Position numbers and translations under genes: made by a program | Shown here: piece after piece, positions 14,424-14,435 of the stretch | Layout of the letters: each line of letters opens with the position of its first letter | Position numbering within the stretch: position 1 is the stretch's first letter | The notes under the pieces: generated by a model | Told to the model about the DNA's origin: nothing | Database searches by the model: none | What the model saw: the letters and a program-made list of their open reading frames with translations, nothing else | Origin: Anaerolineae bacterium | GTDB lineage: Bacteria; Chloroflexota; Anaerolineae; Aggregatilineales; Aggregatilineaceae | Direction of reading: 5' to 3' | Length of the DNA: 14,435 nucleotides | NCBI GenBank assembly: GCA_018056405.1 | Contig: JAGPFT010000018.1 | Coordinates: forward strand, 1 to 14,435

Positions 14424-14435
14424 ACACCCGCGCAG

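Overview
The window is bacterial, very GC-rich and densely coded. The best guess is a member of the Chloroflexota (Anaerolineae-like). This is inferred from the gene content: YaaH-type GH18 and GH-A-like surface proteins, a GT-C mannosyltransferase-like protein with a large outer domain, an ArsA/Get3-like ATPase with an HSP20-like tail, an AarF/UbiB protein and a DUF2085 protein. GC hairpin repeats in the gaps also fit. No rRNA or tRNA was seen, so the placement is an inference.

Layout. Positions 1-2256 (+) hold the 3' part of a large extracytoplasmic protein with two glycosidase-like barrels, both lacking catalytic glutamates. It converges, across a perfect palindrome (2328-2360), with a minus-strand pair: an ArsA/Get3-like ATPase (4366-5544) followed by an AarF/UbiB-family kinase-like protein (2392-4314). 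Next is a membrane-anchored GH-A glycosidase-like protein (5723-7036, -) that keeps both catalytic glutamates and resembles the second barrel of the first gene. A repeat-filled gap (7037-7822) separates it from a DUF2085 membrane protein (7823-8671, +). After a second repeat gap come two tightly linked minus-strand RNA-end genes, rtcA (10085-11110) and rnz (9103-10074). A third repeat gap precedes a GT-C membrane glycosyltransferase (11579-13663, -). The window closes with a small zinc-binding protein (13951-14199, -) that has its own likely promoter, and another repeat.

The three gaps longer than 300 bases are filled largely with non-coding repeats, and repeats also lie at 13797-13950 and 14326-14423. 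Family A is a MITE-like element of about 180 bases with ends GGTGCGTGCAAA. The copy at 7061-7240 is flanked by an exact 9-base direct repeat (CCTTGTGGG), the copy at 7438-7760 has a second repeat inserted in it, and the copy at 13797-13950 is inverted and shortened. Family B is a set of GC hairpins whose loops share an AGCYYRGCT-like sequence.

How the genes fit together. The two barrel proteins and the GT-C protein point to cell-surface carbohydrate work. The rtcA-rnz pair points to RNA 3'-end processing. The ATPase-UbiB pair may form an operon whose role cannot be read from sequence. I see no defence island, CRISPR array or prophage. The most unusual items are the doubly degenerate glycosidase-like protein, the MITE with its target duplication at a ribosome binding site, and the rtcA-rnz coupling.
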